A stretch of 62,000 nt of DNA from Mesostigma viride. Its lineage: Eukaryota > Streptophyta > Mesostigmatophyceae > Mesostigmatales > Mesostigmataceae. The stretch lies in contig RPFO01002283.1 in the NCBI GenBank assembly GCA_009746045.1, positions 1-62,000 of the forward strand, written 5' to 3'. Below are positions 52,801 to 61,904 of this stretch, in pieces (the first letter of the stretch is position 1; every line of letters starts with the position of its first letter). The notes beneath the pieces are model-generated. The model did no database searches, had not been told where the DNA came from, and saw only the letters and a list, made by a program, of their open reading frames with translations. A program made the position numbers and the translations under genes.

Positions 52801-55784
52801 CGCACGCCACGTGCCGAGTAACACTACCACCTGCGACGATACGATGGAACCTATCGCACGCCACCACCAGCGCGACCGCATGGTGGGTGACCTGCTCTCC
52901 CACCTGCGCGTGTGCCTGGGCTGGGGTCTGTACGGTCTATTTTTGGAGCGCTGCCTGCCGCGGTGCCTGGCGGGGTTGCCGGACGTGGCGTCAGGCAGCA
53001 TCGGCCTCCTGCGCCTGTTCTGCGCGGTGGCAGATCCGATCGAGTGCCACCGCCTCTGCTGCTGGCTGAGCGCGGGCAAGGGAATCACTGCGGCGTCCCA
53101 CCGAGCGGGCGGCGGGAACAACGAGATTCCTAATTCTGTCGACGGGGTGGATGCAGTCATCCCAGCAACCCACTCCCTGGGTGGGCCCCCAGTGCATGGG
53201 CAGAGACGGCAGGGGGAGCGCATTGCTGGCGTGACGGGAGTGGCTGCCCGGGCGAGGCAACCCAGTTTCCTGGGACCCTTGCTGGCCCCGCGGCTACTGG
53301 CCGCGCTCGTCACCCATGCGGCGGGCTGGGAGGGCCACGAGCAGGGTTACCTGTGGGACGTTATTGACGCTGAGATCGGGGGATGCTGGGTGGGGGCCTC
53401 CACCCTTGGTGGTATGGATGCGGGCGCGGGGACGGAAGGGTTAGAGGCTGGAGAACAGGCTGGAGAACAGGCTGGCAAAAGGGAGGGAGAGAGGGAGGGA
53501 GAAAGTGAGGGAGGCGGCGTTGCGGGTGCTCGGTGCGGCGAGGACGGTGGGTGCGGAGCAGTGGCGGGTCTTGCGGAGGCGCCAGCTCAGCGGCTGGCGG
53601 AACAGTTGCTGACAGAACGGTTGCTGGCGCTCGTGCGTGGGGTGCAGGCGGCGCCGTCACCGCAGGGGATGACCGGTAAGCGCGGACATGGATGGGGGCT
53701 GGCTGGTGAGTGGGTGGGCGGGGTCATGAGGGTTGGTTGGTTGTAGGGGCGTGTGAAAGGGTGTGTGGGGATGGCCGGTGAGCGTGGGCATGAGGGATTG
53801 TCATTGGTTGGTTGGGACGGATGAATGCATTCCCCGGCGCAAAATGAACGGCGTCTTCATTTTGCTCGACGTGAAAGCCTTCCCAAAGATTGCGAGATGA
53901 TTGACTGGGTGGCTATAAGGGAGGCACGCAGGCAGGGGGGCAGATGGCAATGGGGCGGGCCTGTTATTTGGCTGTCTCTGATTTCATACATGGAAGGTCC
54001 TTAATGCATGTTTTCTTTTCTGCGTGTTTTCCTCTTGACCGCCGCGCCTGTCATCCCCTAGCCTGCCCCAACCCTCCCCAACCCCTTTAAACCCCCCCTA
54101 AAAGCTCCCATCCCCACAAACAGACTTGACCCACCCCGCCTTTGCCTTGACCCAGCCATGCCCCGTTCCTCCCATCCAACTTCCATCAACTTGTCCCATG
54201 TCCATCATCCCGTTCTACCCCCGCCCCATCCCAACCTACGGTTTGCAAGGCAACCCCCTGATGAATTGCGATAACGTTGACCCCCATGGCCACCCCACCC
54301 CAACCCCCCTTGCAGGCCTGCTGCGCGTCCTGCGTGGGCGAGTGCCCACCAAGGCGCTGGTCGCAGGCTTGCTGCGGCTGGCATGTGTCACCACCCAAGG
54401 GCTGGCCGGACAAGGGGGGCTGGCCGGCCCAATCAAATCTATGGAGAATGACCCAACCAAACTTGTAGGGACATGCCTGGGCAGACCCATGGAAGCTGAC
54501 ACGACACAGCAGCTCCACTATGCGACCGAACTAGTGGAGGCTGACCCAGCCAAATCGATGGAGACTGACCCAGCCAAATCGATGGAGACTGACCCAGCCA
54601 AATCGATGGAGACTGACCCAGCCAAATCGATGGAGACTGACCCAGCCATATCGATGGAGGCTGACCTGGCCGTACCTTTGGCGGCAGGCCCAGGCAGACC
54701 GATGAAGGCAGGCCCGCAGACAAGACCTCCCCTTGATGGTTCAGCAGCACAGAGATCTGTCAACGCCGCACACATCGGCTTCAACAGGGGCGATGATGAT
54801 GTCAGCATGCGAGCAGGGCACGCGTCAGCGAGCGACGACGATGATGACGGCGATGATGTCAGCGGCAATGCCGAGATCCACCGCTTTGTGCGTGACGCGT
54901 GCTGGGAGCATCTGACAGCTGGCGGCGGCGCATACGCACGCTCGCGCGGCGGCCGCCACGTCCACACAAAACCAGAGGAACGGCCTTGGGACCGCATGGG
55001 CAGAAACAAGGAGGGAGAGACGGAGCAGAGGACCCTGCAGCAGCCGTCAGGCCCCCCTGCAACCGGGGACGTCCTGAAAACTCCTCCTACCCCGAGAGCA
55101 GCCAGGGACCTCACAGGCATGGCCGCCGCGTGCCTGGCGCACTGGTCCCAGGCGCACCCTGGGCCCCTGCGGCACCACCTCAGCAGTCTGAGGACCTTGT
55201 CGCAGCGGCGGGCAGGTGGGCCAGCGGATGGGTCATGTTGTCACAGGGAAGAAACCGCAGGCGGGTGGGATACCGGGCCAGCAGAGAAGCCTCTAGGACT
55301 GGAATTAGGGAATCCTGCCCCCCCAAACGCTTCTCCCTCACAAAGTCCAGGAGGGGGTCGCCACCGCCAGCGGGGCCCGATCACCCTGGCAACGGCCCGG
55401 TTCGCCCTGGCAGGGATCCTCCGGGCATGCGTCGTGGAACCCCCACCAAGTCGCACGGGGTTGCTGGGCAGGGCCGCGCTGGCAACATCGCCACCTGGCG
55501 ACGCGGGATTTGCCGCCACCCGGGCATCCTCGTCACTGCTATCCGCTGTCACTACAGAAGTACCGCGCGTGGGCGTTGTAGCCCAGCCAGACGGGACAAC
55601 GGCCCAGTTGTTGGACGGGGGTGATCAAGGCCTGCCTGGCGATGCCGGGGGCTTGCCACGGCATCATGGGGATGGCTCCTGGGACCCTGGGATGGCGGTG
55701 CGTGGGGGGGGCTCAGCGGTCTCCCACATGGAGGCGAGGGGGGGGGGGGAGTACGGGGGCACAGGATGGGCCACCCTGTCCTGA
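37455..55784 (+). CDS. INTS3: Integrator complex subunit 3 (INTS3) homologue
   Basis: INTS3 is a helical-repeat subunit of the nuclear Integrator complex, which processes and terminates RNA polymerase II transcripts; it is also in the SOSS DNA-damage complex. I built the gene by matching exons in order to the INTS3 family: FDAQDELER and LVTRDGFAQ; LVRLVGELVAAS; MLDLL..LYSFLRLMADH; FCVGILRDRFAECLAIGRDL; the LHLRF exon; QMRYQQWF and GIHPSNAILASDTLPRWVVI; SIMNLEPAMLLLVHS; GVVRSLEPI..FPEYC; then weaker C-terminal blocks (LSTEVIYALAWEL, VCLGWGLYGLF, AALVTHAAGWEGHEQ, GLLRVLRGRVP, CLAHWSQAH). Splice phases agree from 37455 to 47122 and at 53675/54316. Middle exons carry long Pro/Gln/Ala/Gly insertions. 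The stop at 55782 is provisional, because a frame change in the G-run near 55745 would extend it to 56115. Confidence 0.85.
38238..38349 (+). CDS. INTS3: INTS3 exon 2
   Basis: Acceptor CCAATCAG|GTACCAC, donor CGCCAG|GTAACG. It completes Arg and gives YHKLLDTPRVQLVRLVGELV through MALLRQ. Confidence 0.85.
39017..39587. repeat. 10-bp minisatellite (GGCAAGCATG)n in INTS3 intron 2
   Basis: About 57 copies; five carry C instead of T (GCAAGCACGG). It abuts a fold-back remnant. The GKHGQAWASM-type frames are not genes. Confidence 0.97.
39640..39786. repeat. 21-bp repeat in INTS3 intron 2
   Basis: Seven copies of CGTGGCTATAACCACTTGGAG, almost identical. The unit contains the short inverted repeat GGCTATAACC. 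Confidence 0.95.
40300..40556. repeat. 32-bp repeat in INTS3 intron 2
   Basis: Eight copies of a unit containing TTGTTCCCGCCCAAGCGATG, 32 bp apart. Confidence 0.93.
40829..40988 (+). CDS. INTS3: INTS3 exon 3
   Basis: Acceptor TGCCCCCAG|ATGGCC, donor GCGAG|GTGTGTG (phase 1). It encodes MASGDLSSSNLRLVMAMLDL through LRLMADHVR, one of the best-conserved blocks. The 2.5-kb intron before it holds three minisatellites. Confidence 0.9.
41022..41243. repeat. (GGGT)n/(GGGC)n G-rich tract in INTS3 intron 3
   Basis: About 15 GGGT units turn into GGGC units and then a G-homopolymer. A strong G-quadruplex candidate on the sense strand. Confidence 0.93.
41721..41917 (+). CDS. INTS3: INTS3 exon 4
   Basis: Acceptor ACCTCGCAG|GGAGAAG, donor CTCAAG|GTAGCT. 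It opens with a Gly/Ala-rich insertion, then FCVGILRDRFAECLAIGRDL. Confidence 0.85.
42591..42800 (+). CDS. INTS3: INTS3 exon 5
   Basis: Acceptor CACCCTGCAG|GAGATC, donor CACCCAG|GTGCAG; phase 0 at both ends, 70 codons. It encodes EIAPHVPEIGAIWQEML through LHLRFMLTQ. Confidence 0.9.
43300..43595. repeat. 33-bp minisatellite in INTS3 intron 5
   Basis: About nine copies of a unit with TATTGTACCTCTATTGTCC and ATCCACCACCCGTG. Confidence 0.93.
43827..44106 (+). CDS. INTS3: INTS3 exon 6
   Basis: Acceptor GGCTCTGCAG|GTAAAG, donor CTGTTG|GTGAGC (phase 1). It encodes VKLGNQMRYQQWF and GIHPSNAILASDTLPRWVVI, the strongest family signature in the window. Confidence 0.93.
44118..44770. repeat. (CTAGGA)n hexamer array in INTS3 intron 6
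   Basis: More than 60 near-perfect GGACTA units (about 44215-44600), flanked by degenerate GAACTAGGACTAGG variants. It starts 12 nt after the exon 6 donor. It is not a known telomere repeat. Confidence 0.95.
45796..46022 (+). CDS. INTS3: INTS3 exon 7
   Basis: Acceptor CCCCGCAG|ATAAAG, donor GCGTCG|GTGGGT. A Gly/Ala linker is followed by SIMNLEPAMLLLVHSIPKY and FSFIDGFDAPRKAAFERSV. Confidence 0.9.
46811..47122 (+). CDS. INTS3: INTS3 exon 8
   Basis: Acceptor CACCCCTAG|GTATCC, donor GCCAAG|GTAGGG; phase 0. It encodes VSLLVQRGVVRSLEPI through LANMFPEYC, then a Gly-rich stretch ending GKKRRLEEAK. Confidence 0.88.
47850..49350 (+). CDS. INTS3: INTS3 low-complexity exon (boundaries uncertain)
   Basis: A long open frame rich in Pro, Ala, Ser and Gln, with a CAG/CAA polyQ run near 48355-48405. 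It ends with a helical block (MVAEFGPHLARLKGAVMAG, FDDLLGALALWARREMAEG) that fits the middle of INTS3. The start fits AG|GAC sites at 47849 or 47861 (both phase 0). The donor was not resolved. A small exon near 47272-47331 (LEFRFRFGPF) is possible but unproven. Confidence 0.6.
49610..50757. repeat. Heptamer and hexamer arrays (TTGCCCA)n in an INTS3 intron
   Basis: (CAGGTAC)n at 49658-49690, (CATTTAC/CATTTCC)n at about 49720-49890, then over 100 units of TTGCCCA with a block of TGGCCCA (about 50448-50520). The AHCPLPI-type frames are meaningless. Confidence 0.97.
51118..51285. repeat. About 37-bp repeat in an INTS3 intron
   Basis: Four and a half copies of TGCCTACTTTGCTCCTTATT plus TCTTTGGTTCCACGT, ending about 40 nt before the next exon. 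Confidence 0.93.
51327..52640 (+). CDS. INTS3: INTS3 exon with acidic and Gly-rich insertions
   Basis: Acceptor CGCGCTCAG|TACGGAG. It encodes TEVIYALAWELYHMLG, acidic runs, SLLGLLVALAQHGRSPLVG, a low-complexity stretch, then AYRTFLRLECTDELADAST. It breaks at an 18-nt G-run near 52640, after which the gene continues in another frame. Confidence 0.7.
52700..53675 (+). CDS. INTS3: INTS3 exon, C-terminal helical blocks
   Basis: Encodes MVGDLLSHLRVCLGWGLYGL, FCAVADPIECHRLCCWLSAG, LAPRLLAALVTHAAGWEGHE and LLTERLLALVRGVQ. The donor GACCG|GTAAGC is in phase 1. The start is uncertain because of the frame change in the upstream G-run. Confidence 0.75.
54316..55784 (+). CDS. INTS3: INTS3 last recognised exon
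   Basis: Acceptor CCCCTTGCAG|GCCTGC (phase 1, completing Gly). GLLRVLRGRVPTKALVAGLL is followed by a five-fold DPAKSMET repeat, an acidic patch, CLAHWSQAHPGPLRHHLSSL, and a Gly-rich end with TGA at 55782. Confidence 0.75.
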
Positions 55785-56115
55785 TGAGGCGAGGCATGAG
55801 GCCGGGCATGGCGGGGGGCACGAGGCTTTGCATGAGGCCGGGCAAGGGGGGGGGCATGAGGTGGGGCATGAGGCCGGGCAAGAGGAAGGGCATCATGGGG
55901 GGTCTGAGGCGGGGCGAACTGCGGGGCATGAGGCAGGGCATGGTGGGAGGCAACAGGGGGATCATGATGTAGCTATAGCTGAGGAAACCGCATCAACCGC
56001 TGCAGGGGCAAGACCCAGCCGGGGTGCATCGAAAGCGCGCCATGCAGCGGATGTTATGGCCATACGAGCACCCAGAGGGCGAGGTAGAGTTAGAGGCAGA
56101 GGAGAAAAACATTAG
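55785..56115 (+). repeat. GGCATGAGGC-type repeats; possible alternative INTS3 C-terminus
   Basis: About twelve degenerate GAGGCGGGGCAT units. In the frame open from about 55760 to 56115 they read as HEAGHGG-like repeats, followed by a basic end (SRGASKARHAADVMAIRAP, RGRGRVRGRGEKH, stop). If the G-run at about 55745 is miscounted, this would be the true end of INTS3. Confidence 0.55.
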
Positions 56116-56780
56116 GGCGTGGGTGTGTGGACTGGTTGAAAAGAGGTGTGGGGCAGAAGGGCTGCCAGCTATCAGGGAAGCAAGCAAGCTGTCGCATCGG
56201 CCATCCTTGCATGCATGAGGCAGGTGCACTGAATATGTCAGTTTTCAAGACCAGTGATACCTTAAGCCGATCAAGGATGTTTGACCACTTAGCGTGCAAA
56301 TATTGCTGAAACACGCGTTTCGTACACATAATGTGACGAAGTCATAGCGGAATGTTACGGGCTAAATGTGATGTCTCTCAATGAATGTATACATGGCCTA
56401 GCTGGCCGCAACCTGGATAGTGATCGCTCAAAAGTAGTATGGCTCAGCCCAACCACGGTCTACGAGTAGTCTGTTCTCTCAATGCACCTGCCATGCAGTA
56501 CATACGCAGCACGCTTTCGGTCATAGTGATAGTTATGAATGTCCCTTTGGGGAGGGGTCCTCGGAGCGCTGCAGTCAGGCAACAAAGTGTGAAATCCCCC
56601 CCGGGTAAGAAATTTCAAGCATTAGCCCGGCTACGCCCCAGCCTACGTCTTGATCGCACTGGCCAGCGCACCTCACCTTTAATAACAGCAACTAGGAATC
56701 CATATTTTGCCAGTTGTAACAACCAAATGCGATTCAGTTGTTACATCCAATGTTCTGTGAAAGTTAGGCCTTTATTCCAG
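56116..56780. other. No gene recognised
   Basis: Presumed INTS3 3' UTR, then intergenic DNA up to the LINE fragment. No RNA gene or repeat seen. Confidence 0.45.
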
Positions 56781-56784
56781 GTCT

Positions 56785-57514
56785 TTTGGACAAGCCGCTT
56801 CAAGCTGCTCGGCAGTTGGCTTCCCGACTGCGAGGACGACATGACGACACGGATCGGCATGGCGTGGGCGCACCTCCATGACCACCGCCGCTGGTGGAGC
56901 AACCCCGCCCTACCCTGGATCGTCAAGCATGACCTCTTCAAGGTCGTCATTCTGACGATCCTGACCTACGGCGCCGAGACCTGGACACTGACGCAGGAGC
57001 TGGAGCAATTAACGACTCGACGGCGCCGTCACCAAGATGCTGCGCAAGGCCCTTAACATCCCCTTTGGTTTGCACATTAGTAATGAGGATTTGTACGCTG
57101 ATTTGCCCTATGTTTCCCACATTATTAGGCACAGGCGCCTGGGCCTAGCCGGGCACCTGGCCCGCACAGATCAGGTAGATACATCAGATCGACTAGCTGG
57201 CACCAAGCCCGCCCAGCCTGGGCGATATGTCCTCACCTGGCGTGCCCCCGGCCGCGCGCAGTGCCCAGGGCCGCCACCCGTGGACTTTTCGTGATAGACT
57301 CGGCATGGACATGTGCTACACTAGACTTGACGGGCTCACCCCCGGGCAGCCTCCTGGTTTGTCTGTCATATGGAGGCAGATGGTGCGCAAGGATAGATGG
57401 CAAGTAGTGATGAAGGAGACCACCCCCAAGCCTGTGGGGGCTCCGCGTGTGACCAAGTATGGCATTCATAGCGATTCGGGCCGCGGTACCCACACCCCTG
57501 TAACTAGGACCTAG
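56785..57514 (+). pseudogene. LINE ORF2 (reverse transcriptase) C-terminal fragment
   Basis: RFKLLGSWLPDCEDDMTTRI, GMAWAHLHDHRRWW and LFKVVILTILTYGAETWTL form the thumb/connection region of RTE/L1-like reverse transcriptases. Then, after a one-base shift near 57020, come TKMLRKALNIP, YADLPYVSHIIRHRRLGLAG and HLARTDQVDTSD. After another shift near 57225 comes GLSVIWRQMVRKDRWQVVM, then a stop. The active-site half is missing. It is followed by a hairpin and (ATTA)n tail. Confidence 0.8.
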
Positions 57515-57565
57515 ATAGCTTATACCATCCATTCCATCCCATGTTCCCCTCCCACTGAGGGCTTA

Positions 57566-57617
57566 TGCTCACGTGACGCAGTCACGTGTCTATTAATTAA
57601 TTAATTAATTAATTAAT
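57566..57617 (+). repeat. LINE 3' end: hairpin and (ATTA)n tail
   Basis: CACGTGAC-GCA-GTCACGTG (57570-57588) is a perfect 8-bp stem with a 3-nt loop, followed by (ATTA)n at 57591-57617. GCTCACGTGACGCAGTC also occurs at 25002-25018. Confidence 0.7.
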
Positions 57618-57718
57618 TTGGACAAGAATGGAGAAAGTTATAGGATTTCAAAGAGGCAAGGGTACTGCAACCTGAAATGTGTGTCTGAAGCCTTAAGGTC
57701 TAGGAAGCCCATTGTTAG

Positions 57719-58864
57719 CAGTGGTTCGATTAAGGTTTTCGTTACTCGTGGCGCTAGGCCACTTGTGGCGTTTCGAACTATGAAAACTTCAGTTTACTCG
57801 GCCAATGTGTGGCTTTAAGCCAATTAAAATTGGGCTTGGCACGGCCACGTGTGGCGGGCTGGCTTTTTGGTGCGGCAAATGACCCTGCCGGCATGCAGCG
57901 GGGTCAGCGCGGCGCGGCGCCGTACTGGCTGTACACAAGAGGATTTTTCCTACTTGGTAAATTAACAACAACGATTACTAGTGCCGAAAGTCGAAACACA
58001 TTAGGCTGGGGTTATACGAACTTTTATTAAAAAGCTACGGGCACAAATTTACACGTGGACGGCTCGATCTAGCCAATTTTTCATCTTGCGGTGCTCCTCG
58101 AGGCAAGCCATCAAGGCGGGGATCGATGCGGCCGTAGCAAGATCGGATCGCGTAACTCCAACGTAACTCCCATAACCGCCCGAGAATCTGGTGGTGGAAC
58201 CGCTGTGTACGAACTGGGTACGGCGGTACCTAGTTCACGTTAAAATGGGTCCGATTTTTAATAAAACGGCGTGAAGGGGTGTGCACCTCCTGAGGGGTCT
58301 GTTGAAAATTACCGACCTAGTCGGTAATAGCCCTAGTAGATACCATACCGACCTAGTAGATAAATAAACCTAGTCAATGCAGTATGGCTGACGAGTGTCT
58401 TATTAATAACTGAGGCACCAGGCCGGCGGCCGCCAGCCAGCTGAAGCCTGAAAAGTGAAAATGCACACAAGCTGCAGTCTGCACAGTGCACTATGGTCTC
58501 TGGCAGCGGGCCACTTGCCGCTTGGCACTTGGCCGGGCTCTTGGCCGGGCTCTTGGCCATGCACTATGCAGTCAGTAAGTCAGTCAGTCATAGTAGTACT
58601 CATAGTAGTAGTCTAGTACTAGGGAGGCTTGTGGCGGAACGCCGGCCGGAAGACCGGCTGACACCGCCAATTGTGGCGTAACCTGTACTAGAGTGAACTT
58701 CAGGCACGGCCACTCTGTGGCGAAACAAAACTACAAAGTAGAACAGCACGGCCAAATTGTGGCTTCTTGGGAGCCCTGTCAAAGTGGGTGGCAACGCCAC
58801 ATTTTGCCAAAAAAAGTGCCACACCGCCACATTTAGCGGTGTATCGCCACTAATCGAAACACTG
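57719..58864. mobile_element. Non-autonomous hAT-like DNA transposon
   Basis: 1146 bp with termini CAGTGGTTCGATTA (left) and CAGTGTTTCGATTA (right, inverted). An exact 8-bp target duplication, ATTGTTAG, lies at 57711-57718 and 58865-58872. CAGTG ends and 8-bp duplications are hallmarks of the hAT superfamily. Subterminal GTGGCG words recur on both sides. No transposase reading frame, so it must be moved in trans. Confidence 0.88.
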
Positions 58865-58872
58865 ATTGTTAG

Positions 58873-59800
58873 AGCCCTCATTGGTCGTGGCCTGATCCAC
58901 GTGTGCACATGGGGTTAGCTGGTTGGTCCTGTCCTGCCAGTCCTAAATGGTCCTTTATGGCGCCAGTGACAGTGGACCAAGATTCAGTGTCGCTTCACAG
59001 AGATTAAATGCCAGTCTGGCCAATCAAAAGTGTGTTAAGTTAGAGTGGTGGAGGAATCTTACCTTGAGATCCTGTGACCTGATTGGTCCAGTTTAGGCTA
59101 ACGTTGGATCATGAACGACGTGCATGGTTGGTATCAGGACGTTTGGGTCGCCATTGTTGGAACGTTTGTTGTGATCCTCTGTCATGGTATAATAAGGTTA
59201 AGCTTTATTCATCCATCCCCCAAGTACCTTTGCTCAACGACATCATTCAGCTCAACAGATAGTGTCGTGGATATTACCTCTGTCAAGTTGTGTCGTGTCT
59301 AGCTGCAACAGGTGTGGTATAACCAGCCCATCATACTGTTGAATTTCATCTCGCGGCGCTTCCCTGGAACACTGAAGCGTATTCTCAAGAACCGCTGAGC
59401 AACCCAGGTAAAAAGATTTTTTTTACTCCTGTTGTGTTTGCCACAATGAATGATTTCATGGATCATTTTTAGTTGTTACATGCATTGGTATCTTTGGGGG
59501 GTAGTTTATATCTCGGTGAACACAGTCTCTTGAGAATCAGCAACACAAGTAGTGTCGAAAATCGGGTCTGTCGTTCCGGAGAGGGTGTGGCTCTGTGATA
59601 TACTGAAAAGTATGTAGTCCAAGCAAACACACTGCCGGCGGGGGAGTACCGAGCCAGCCGCCAGGCTGCGCGCGGGGCCCACGAAGGTCACTATAGCGCA
59701 TCAGGCGGCTAAGTAGCAAACAGCGTATTGGCAGCTGTCATGGTCACCCTCAGTAAGTAGTTGCTCAAGGAGGGGGCCGTGTTGGAATTGCTGTCGGTTA
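58873..59800. other. No gene recognised
   Basis: Mixed DNA with no family motif. CATATATAGACC (about 59809-59820) looks like a TATA box about 50 bp before the retroelement fragment, but no transcript is evident. Confidence 0.4.
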
Positions 59801-59859
59801 GGCGCGGCGCATATATAGACCCGCGCCGCCCGCCTCGCCCCCGCCGCCTTCCTTCAATG

Positions 59860-60943
59860 GCTCTGTTGCTCAGGCCTGGGCGGAGATCCGCCGGCTGGTC
59901 CCCAGCGCCGTCAGCGCCATTCCCGACTTGGTCACCCCATCCCCCTTCCCCTTTGTGCAGGCTGTGCAGGATTCTTACCTCGCCGGATCCAGCAGGCTTG
60001 CGACCTCGTCCGCCCCGCTCAGGCCGTCCACCGTCGCCTGCCCCGGGGCACGCCCGGCGTGTCCACTGTCGTCAGTCCTAGTGTCTTCCCTGCCTGCGTT
60101 CATGAAAAACAACAAAAGACCTACGCGGGTATACTACACTGTGCCGACTGGATGGGTCTTGCATGCGAGCTTGAACGATCAGGGGAAGGCTTGACTTCAC
60201 TCCGTTTCCCTTGAGGGGAGCGTGGGGTCCGCATTCCTGCGCGCCCTCCCCATGAGCCCTTTGTTCACGCTGGTTCCGGCCCTTTACGCCATCGCTCTCC
60301 GCCACCAGCTCTTTGCCCCGCAACCTCTCATCACGGCGGGTGCGTCCTGCGGCAGCTGCGGGCTTGCTCTGGATACTACTGGGACGCACTACATCGCGTG
60401 CATGGGTGGCCAGCAGAACCAGAACTGGTTCCTCTATCTCCATACCGCTCTCCTCCGGGCGCCGGTGTGTGCCATGGTTCGGTCGGTCTTTCCCCACTCC
60501 ACCATCAAGTGCGAAGACGCGGATCGGCGGATGGGGCCGCCCGGCCTCTACTCACCCAACCACCGCCCCGACATTACCGTGCTTGACTACGACGGGCAGG
60601 GTTGCCACCTGCTCATCGATGTCTCCGTGGCTCGGCCCGGCGCTCTCCGGTTGCCACATCCTCCGGGCGGCTGTGGATGCCGGCGCTGCTGCCGCTGTGG
60701 CTGAGCGCGACAAGTTTGCCTCCTACGGCAATGTGGGGCCCCACCGGGTCATCCCCTTTGTCCTTGAGGAGTTCGGGGCCATGGGCCCCAAGACAGCGGA
60801 GTTTTTCCACGAGACTGTGCTGCCAGCGCCGTGAAGACCGCCTCGACCTCGAGGGTCAGACCGCCCCGTGGTCGGCCCGCACGTGGTCCTCGTATTGGCG
60901 GCAGCGCCTGTCACTCGCCCTCACTCGCACCGTACGTGGCTAG
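59860..60943 (+). pseudogene. Non-LTR retroelement C-terminus with CCHC and PD..D motifs
   Basis: 5'-truncated and frame-shifted. In order: AWAEIRRLVPSAVSAIPDL; DWMGLACELE; a zinc-knuckle-like CGSCG..THYIAC; HRPDITVLDYDGQGCHLLID; then shifted, KFASYGNVGPHRVIPFVLEE and FGAMGPKTAEFFHETVLP; then shifted, REDRLDLEGQTAPWSARTW, SYWRQRLSLALTRTVRG and a stop. A CCHC motif followed by RPD...D is the layout of restriction-like-endonuclease (R2/CRE-type) elements. That assignment is inference; it could be a chlorophyte-specific lineage. Confidence 0.65.
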
Positions 60944-61132
60944 CTGATGTCTTATTCCGCCGCACCCGGGCCGGCTTTGTCGCGACCCATGCGGTCTAGA
61001 TCCCTTCCAGGCCTGCATGGTGGGCCGGCAGCGCTGTTGCTGCGAGTAGTTTTGTGATGTATAGTTAGTTGTACCTTGTGCAGCTGGCGTGATCCTTGGA
61101 TGTCTGTGTCAGATTACTATTAATTTCTTCAG

Positions 61133-61215
61133 GGTTATTCTCCCAGTTATCGGGTTTTTCCTTATGTTGCATGCCCATCTCACCTCCGTTATCTATCATT
61201 CGATCTCAATGAATA
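61133..61215 (+). repeat. Repeat inverted relative to 61905-62000
   Basis: TTATTCTCCCAGTTATCGGG and following bases are repeated in reverse complement at the window's right edge (61905-62000), with small differences. The two copies bracket the minus-strand retroelement fragment. They may be termini of an element or shared 3' UTR sequence. Confidence 0.7.
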
Positions 61216-61361
61216 CATATTATAAAAATATAATTACTTACAGCAGAGTGAAATCACTCAAACCAAAGCAAACGCCCAGCTATAAACCTATATACAGAGC
61301 CATGTCAAAGCTCTATACTACGATAAGACCAATGGAAACGCCTAACGGGAGGAACCTAATA

Positions 61362-61904
61362 GCCCTGCTGCACCGCAAAATCAGCCGGCGTACGGCGGAG
61401 CATGATGTCAGCCATGGCCCGAGTCAGCGCCACCGACAAGCGCTGACGCCAATATGACGTCCAGGTCTGCGCCGACCATGGGGCCCGCTGGCCCTCCAGG
61501 TCCAGCCGGTCCTCCCGGAGCCGGCAACACTCCTTGAAGAAGGCGGAGGTCAGGGGCCCCATGGCCCCAACCAAACTCCTCCAGGACAAAGGGCACCACA
61601 CGATGGTGCCCGACGTCGCCGTAGGCCAGGAGCTTGGCCCGCTCCGCCCGGTCCGCCGTGTAACCTGCCGTGAGGGAGGCCCCAGCCACGTGGCTAAGAG
61701 CCAAGGGCCGCGCCACCGAAACGTCAATAAGCAGATGCCGGCCACCCCCCTCAAAGTCCAGCACCACGATGTCAGGCCGGTGGTTAATTGGGGGAATAGA
61801 AGGCAGCGCCATCCGCATCCTCCGACCGCATGTTCGCGTGGGGGAAAACCGACCGTCGGAACCATGGCGAGCACCACCGTCAGGAGGACAGTGTGCAAAT
61901 ACAA
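61362..61904 (-). pseudogene. Second copy of the CCHC/PD..D retroelement C-terminus
   Basis: Minus strand: NHRPDIVVLDFEGGGRHLLI, DVSVARPLALSH, KLLAYGDVGHHRVVPFVLEE, then in a shifted frame SAFFKECCRLREDRLDLEG and SYWRQRLSVALTRAMADI, with a stop at about 61362. Closely related to 60.5-60.94 kb but in the opposite orientation and shorter. One frame change near 61540. Confidence 0.7.
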
